Source: Afipia sp. (lineage in GTDB: Bacteria; Pseudomonadota; Alphaproteobacteria; Rhizobiales; Xanthobacteraceae). From it: a stretch of DNA of 9,423 nt. The stretch's first letter is position 1, and the number at the start of each line of letters is the position of its first letter. The translations under genes and the position numbers were made by a program. The stretch spans positions 1-9,423 of the forward strand of contig JAGVII010000204.1 of assembly GCA_020056155.1 (NCBI GenBank), written 5' to 3'. A model generated the notes under the pieces. The model worked only from the letters and a program-made list of their open reading frames with translations, was not told where the DNA came from and did not search any database. Shown piece after piece: positions 6,238-9,423 of the stretch.

Positions 6238-6678
6238 ATGGAGACCGACAGCAAGCAGTCCACCAATCCGGGGGCAAGCGCGATGCCCTGGCTGGACGAT
6301 CTTAAAAAGCTGGTTGAGAAATTTCAATTGCCCGGCATCGACGTCGCGGCGCTTGTCGATTGGCAGCGCAGGGACATGGAGGCGTTGGCCGAGGCGAACC
6401 GGCAGGCATCCGAGGGCATCAAGGCGCTTGTCGAGCGGCGCAACGAAATCCTGCAGGAGACGCTCGCGCAGTGGCAGTCGGCAGTAAAGGACGCCACCAG
6501 CAGCGATGCGATGTCGAAGCAAGCTGAAGCTGTCAGGCAGGGTGTAGAGAAAGCTGTCGCGAACTTCCGTGAGCTTTCCGAGATAGAGGCGCAGGCACGC
6601 AACAACGCCTGGACAGTTGTTCAACAGCGCCTGCAGGAGAATATGGCCAGCCTGCAAAAGCTGTTCCAGCCGAAGTAA
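6238..6678 (+). CDS. Phasin-family (PHA granule-associated) protein
   Basis: Small helical protein of 146 residues. Phasins coat polyhydroxyalkanoate granules, control their number and size, and recruit other granule proteins. The chain is almost wholly amphipathic helix rich in Ala, Gln, Glu, Lys and Arg, with no Cys. The core runs from LVEKFQLPGIDVAALVDWQR (about residues 23-42), a typical phasin opening, through EALAEANRQASEGIKALVERR to a C-terminal LQENMASLQKLFQ stretch. A strong AAGGAGGAG site sits just before the ATG at 6238, while the longer upstream frame begins inside the hydrolase gene. It lies 53 bp after the hydrolase and 92 bp before the SDR. The strong ribosome binding site fits a protein needed in large amounts. 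The family call is firm. That its granule is PHA rather than neutral lipid is likely but not proven, given the wax ester synthase gene downstream. Confidence 0.88.
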   Translation: METDSKQSTNPGASAMPWLDDLKKLVEKFQLPGIDVAALVDWQRRDMEALAEANRQASEGIKALVERRNEILQETLAQWQSAVKDATSSDAMSKQAEAVRQGVEKAVANFRELSEIEAQARNNAWTVVQQRLQENMASLQKLFQPK

Positions 6679-6770
6679 TGTGACGAGGTGGCGCGATCGC
6701 GTTCTGAAGCATGGGCGGCAATTCGCTGCAACGACAAAGGCGGCGCACGACCGTCGATCGAGAGGAAATG

Positions 6771-7538
6771 ATGAGTCTGGCAAAATTACAGGACCTGACA
6801 GGGCGGGTGGCGCTCATCACCGGCGGATCCCGCGGTCTTGGCCTTCAGATGGCCGAGGTGCTGGGTGAACTCGGTGCAAAGGTTGCGATCACGGCGAGAA
6901 AGGCGGACGAACTCGAAGCGGCGGCCGCACACCTGAAATCGCTGGGCATCGAGGCGCTTCCAGTAGTCTGCGACATGGGACAACTGGCAGCGATTGCGCC
7001 GATGGTCGATCGGGTCATCGCCGCACTCGGCCCTATCGACATTCTTGTCAACAATGCCGGAACGTCCTGGGGCGCCGCGACAACCGAGCATTCCCTGGAC
7101 GGCTGGAACAAGGTGATCACCTTGAACGTGACGGCGATCTTCGTCGCCACGCAGGAGGTGGGGCGTCGTTGCATGGTACCGCGCCGGAGCGGGAAGGTGA
7201 TCAACATTGCATCGATCCAGGGCCTTACCGGTACCTATCCGGAGAGCGTGCCGACGCTTGCCTACAACACCAGCAAGGGCGCAGTTGTAAACATGACGCG
7301 CACGCTGGCCAACGAATGGGCGCCGCTCGGAATCAACGTCAACGCGATCGCGCCCGGCTACTTTCCGACCAAGATGACTGCGCAACTCGACGAGGACGTT
7401 ACCGCGCACATGGCGCCAATGAAGCGCGGGGGCGGCCCCGAAGATCTGAAGGGCGTGACGGCACTGTTTGCTTCTGACGCCTGCGCCTTCATTACCGGCC
7501 AGACGCTTGCTGTCGATGGTGGTGTGACCGCCGTCTGA
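6771..7538 (+). CDS. SDR-family oxidoreductase (gluconate 5-dehydrogenase/3-oxoacyl-ACP-reductase-like)
   Basis: Complete classical SDR of 255 residues, cytoplasmic, NAD(P)-dependent. TGGSRGLG is at 17-24, NNAG at 94-97, the catalytic Asn at 119 (LNVTA), Ser148 (NIASIQG) and the YNTSK motif with Tyr165 and Lys169. The Ser-Tyr distance is longer than usual because of an inserted TYPESVPTL segment, seen in some gluconate-dehydrogenase-like members. The C-terminus ends in ITGQTLAVDGG, the common SDR tail. Two adjacent ATGs (6768 and 6771) are possible; GAGG five bases upstream favours the second. It lies 92 bp after the phasin and 31 bp before the acyl-CoA ligase. In this setting it could reduce a 3-keto or other carbonyl on a fatty acyl or alcohol intermediate (inference). 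Unlike the truncated SDR at the left edge, its active site is intact. Confidence 0.9.
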   Translation: MSLAKLQDLTGRVALITGGSRGLGLQMAEVLGELGAKVAITARKADELEAAAAHLKSLGIEALPVVCDMGQLAAIAPMVDRVIAALGPIDILVNNAGTSWGAATTEHSLDGWNKVITLNVTAIFVATQEVGRRCMVPRRSGKVINIASIQGLTGTYPESVPTLAYNTSKGAVVNMTRTLANEWAPLGINVNAIAPGYFPTKMTAQLDEDVTAHMAPMKRGGGPEDLKGVTALFASDACAFITGQTLAVDGGVTAV

Positions 7539-7569
7539 CAATGCGAAGATTGAAAGGGAGGGAATGCAA

Positions 7570-9273
7570 ATGAACGATATGCCCTGGATCAAATCCTATC
7601 CATCCGGCGTGCGCTGGAACATCGATATCGTTCCCGAGCCTGTGCAGAAGATACTTGAGGATACGGTCGCGAAGTTTCACGATCGGCCGGCGATCGACTT
7701 CATGGGCAAGCGCCTGACCTATCGCGAACTGGAGGATCAGGTGAACCGCGCGGCGCGCGGGCTGCAAAAGCTAGGGGTAAAGCCTGGCGTTCATGTCGGC
7801 TTATTTTTGCCGAACACACCGCATTACATCATTGCTTTCTTCGGCGTACTGAAGGCTGGCGGCACAGTTGTCAACTACTCTCCGCTCGATGCGGCTAAGG
7901 TGCTTGAACACAAGATCGAAGACAGCCGCACGGATTTCATCATCACGCTCGATCTTGCGGCACTGTATCTTCAAATGGCGCCGATGCTTGGCAAGACACG
8001 CCTGAAGAAGCTGATCGTCGGCAACATAGCCGAGATGTCAGCCTCCCCGGAAGCAGTGACGGTCCAAATGAAGGCGGGCAAGCAGCTCAGCGAAGTTGCG
8101 CTGGATGACCGGCATGTCAGCTTCGCCGAATTGCTGGACAACGATGGAGCCTACAACGTCTATCCGATCCCTGATCCAAACGAGACAATTGCCGTGCTCC
8201 AGTATACTGGAGGCACCACTGGTCTGCCCAAGGGGGCGATGTTGACGCATGCCAATCTGTCCAGCGCATGCCAGCAGGCATGGGAAACCACGAGCGGAAC
8301 GCCGCCAGTGCTGGTCGAGGGGCAAGAGAGCGTGCTCGCGGTGTTGCCGCCGTTCCATATCTATGCGTTGACGGTGAACGTATTGTTCGCCGTTCTTGGG
8401 GGAGCGGAGATTCTCCAGCACGTTCGCTTCGATCCCAAGACTACGCTTGAGGAAATCGCAAACAAGAAGCTGACTGTGTTTTGTGGTGTTCCGACGATGT
8501 ATACTGCGCTGATCAATCACCCCGAGACATCAAAATACGATCTGAGCTCGCTCAAGTATTGCGGCTCGGGCGGCGCGCCGCTGCCGCTTGAGGTTGCGCA
8601 GCAATTCGCAGCGATCACCGGCTGCAATCTTAGCGAGGGCTGGGGTATGACCGAGACCTCGCCGACCGGAACATTCACGCCAGTCAACGGCATGCGCAAG
8701 GCCGGCTCGTGCGGAATGCCGATGCCGGGCATCGATATCAAATTCCTTAGTATCGATGATCCGGGAAAATATGTCGCGCTCGGCGAGCGCGGCGAAATCT
8801 GCATTAGAGGTCCGAACGTCATGAAGGGTTATTGGAGTAACCCGCAGGCGACGGCGGATGTCACGACGTTCGACGGCTTCCTGCGGACCGGCGACGTCGG
8901 ATACATGGACGAGGACGGATTCATCTTCATCGTGGATCGCACCAAGGACATGCTGTTGTGCAGCGGCTACAACGTCTATCCGCGCGTGCTTGAGGAGGCG
9001 ATCTATAAGCACCCGTTAGTCGCGGAGGTCGCGGTGATCGGTATCCGTGACGAGTATCGCGGCCAGTCACCGAAGGCCTTCGTCACGCTGAAGGCTGGCG
9101 CTACGGCATTCTCAGTCGACGAATTGCAGAAGTTCCTGAAGGACAAACTCGGCAAGCACGAAATGGTGCAGGCGCTCGAAATCCGTTCCGAGTTGCCGAA
9201 GACTGCCGTCGGCAAGATATCCAAGAAGGAATTGTACGACGAGGAGGAGCGAAAGGTCGCTGCACAGGCCTAA
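7570..9273 (+). CDS. Long-chain fatty acid-CoA ligase (AMP-binding adenylate-forming enzyme)
   Basis: Activates a carboxylic acid with ATP to an acyl-adenylate and then to the CoA thioester. The 567 residues are the usual length for FadD-type ligases. Motifs in order: P-loop YTGGTTGLPKG at 212-222; EGWGMTETSP at 356-365; RTGD at 439-442 with the ribose-binding Asp442; hinge and cofactor segment DRTKDMLLCSGYNVYP at 456-471; and the catalytic Lys549 in PKTAVGKISK. The N-terminal PWIKSYPSGVRW is typical of medium/long-chain and dicarboxylate-CoA ligases in Proteobacteria. Two starts are possible (7564, 7570). GGGAGG is only two bases from the first and eight from the second, so I chose the second. 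It lies 31 bp after the SDR gene and 112 bp before the wax ester synthase gene. It would supply acyl-CoA to the acyltransferase or to PHA synthesis. Chain-length preference cannot be read from the sequence. Confidence 0.94.
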   Translation: MNDMPWIKSYPSGVRWNIDIVPEPVQKILEDTVAKFHDRPAIDFMGKRLTYRELEDQVNRAARGLQKLGVKPGVHVGLFLPNTPHYIIAFFGVLKAGGTVVNYSPLDAAKVLEHKIEDSRTDFIITLDLAALYLQMAPMLGKTRLKKLIVGNIAEMSASPEAVTVQMKAGKQLSEVALDDRHVSFAELLDNDGAYNVYPIPDPNETIAVLQYTGGTTGLPKGAMLTHANLSSACQQAWETTSGTPPVLVEGQESVLAVLPPFHIYALTVNVLFAVLGGAEILQHVRFDPKTTLEEIANKKLTVFCGVPTMYTALINHPETSKYDLSSLKYCGSGGAPLPLEVAQQFAAITGCNLSEGWGMTETSPTGTFTPVNGMRKAGSCGMPMPGIDIKFLSIDDPGKYVALGERGEICIRGPNVMKGYWSNPQATADVTTFDGFLRTGDVGYMDEDGFIFIVDRTKDMLLCSGYNVYPRVLEEAIYKHPLVAEVAVIGIRDEYRGQSPKAFVTLKAGATAFSVDELQKFLKDKLGKHEMVQALEIRSELPKTAVGKISKKELYDEEERKVAAQA

Positions 9274-9313
9274 ACTTGACGATCCGTCGCTCGATGCGGC
9301 TTAAGGGGAGAAG

Positions 9314-9332
9314 GCGCCAGGAACACTGGTGC
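9314..9332. repeat. Small hairpin in the ligase to acyltransferase gap
   Basis: GCGCCAG (9314-9320) can pair with CTGGTGC (9326-9332) through one G-U pair around a 5-base loop. No T-run follows, so it is not an intrinsic terminator. It might be a processing or mRNA-stability element, or chance. Confidence 0.3.
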
Positions 9333-9385
9333 GATAAAACGGCGCGGTGGTGTCCGCAGCTTTAAAACGTCAGGGGAGGATGAGG

Positions 9386-9423
9386 ATGGATCAACTCAGC
9401 AGCATGGATGCTTCGTTCCTGCA
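9386..9423 (+). CDS. Wax ester synthase/acyl-CoA:diacylglycerol acyltransferase (WS/DGAT), N-terminal fragment
   Basis: Only the first 12 codons are inside the window. They read MDQLSSMDASFL, which closely matches the conserved opening of bacterial WS/DGAT enzymes (PF03007 family; usual form MDQLSGLDASFL). These enzymes esterify acyl-CoA with a fatty alcohol or diacylglycerol to form wax ester or triacylglycerol. The GGGGAGG site six bases upstream supports the ATG at 9386; an in-frame ATG two codons earlier (9380) overlaps that site. The gene follows the acyl-CoA ligase by 112 bp on the same strand, which fits delivery of acyl-CoA to this enzyme. The call rests on a short but distinctive match. 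The catalytic HHxxxDG motif would lie beyond the window. Confidence 0.72.
   Translation, partial: MDQLSSMDASFL

Noticed and set aside
9276..9304. TTGACG at 9276-9281 as a -35 box for the acyltransferase gene.
   Set aside because: No -10-like hexamer lies 16-18 bases downstream, so a promoter cannot be supported from sequence alone.
9325..9355. Degenerate minus-strand look-alike of the 37-bp operator upstream of the WS/DGAT gene (ATCGCACC and an upstream ACACC).
   Set aside because: The half-sites are 21 rather than 22 bp apart, the GTCC block is missing and the orientation faces away from the acyltransferase gene, so the match is too weak to count as a fifth copy.
1..9423. CRISPR arrays, tRNA or rRNA genes, insertion sequences, attachment sites or phage genes.
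   Set aside because: No regularly spaced repeats, cloverleaf-like segments, transposase or integrase motifs or terminal inverted repeats were seen on reading either strand.

Overview
The window looks like a chromosomal segment of a G+C-rich Pseudomonadota bacterium that stores polyhydroxyalkanoate (PHA) and neutral lipid. The evidence is dense coding, strong GGAGG-type ribosome binding sites, AraC-type regulators of the arabinose-binding-like (PF12625) class, a phasin and the start of a wax ester synthase/DGAT. The exact class (alpha, beta or gamma) cannot be settled from the sequence.

Left part (1-2392, minus strand): an operon read leftwards, made of an acetoacetate-decarboxylase-family protein, a 3-hydroxyacyl-CoA/L-carnitine-type dehydrogenase and a short-chain dehydrogenase (SDR) that runs off the window edge. 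The last two genes overlap by ATGA. In the SDR, the position of the catalytic Tyr is Asn.

Middle (2393-5374): two tandem, clearly paralogous AraC-family regulators read rightwards, separated by a 352-bp spacer that holds a perfect intrinsic terminator. The main discovery in the window is here. A 37-bp sequence motif occurs four times: once upstream of the leftward operon, twice between the two regulators and once upstream of the rightward operon. The leftward copy and the two outermost rightward copies each point towards the gene they precede. Twenty-two of the 37 positions are identical in all four copies. Two ACC-containing half-sites lie exactly 22 bp apart in direct orientation, as expected for an AraC-family operator. 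The two regulators have nearly identical second helix-turn-helix units, so both could read the same site.

Right part (5375-9423, plus strand): a cluster of a cytoplasmic alpha/beta hydrolase, a phasin, a complete SDR, a long-chain acyl-CoA ligase and the first 12 codons of a wax ester synthase/acyl-CoA:diacylglycerol acyltransferase. This fits activation of fatty acids, reduction of a keto or hydroxy intermediate, and deposition or mobilisation of storage lipid or PHA granules.

Taken together, the window reads as a two-operon lipid/beta-keto-acid regulon controlled by one or both AraC paralogues through a shared operator. The catalytic families are seen directly in the sequence. The common regulon and the storage-lipid role are inference.
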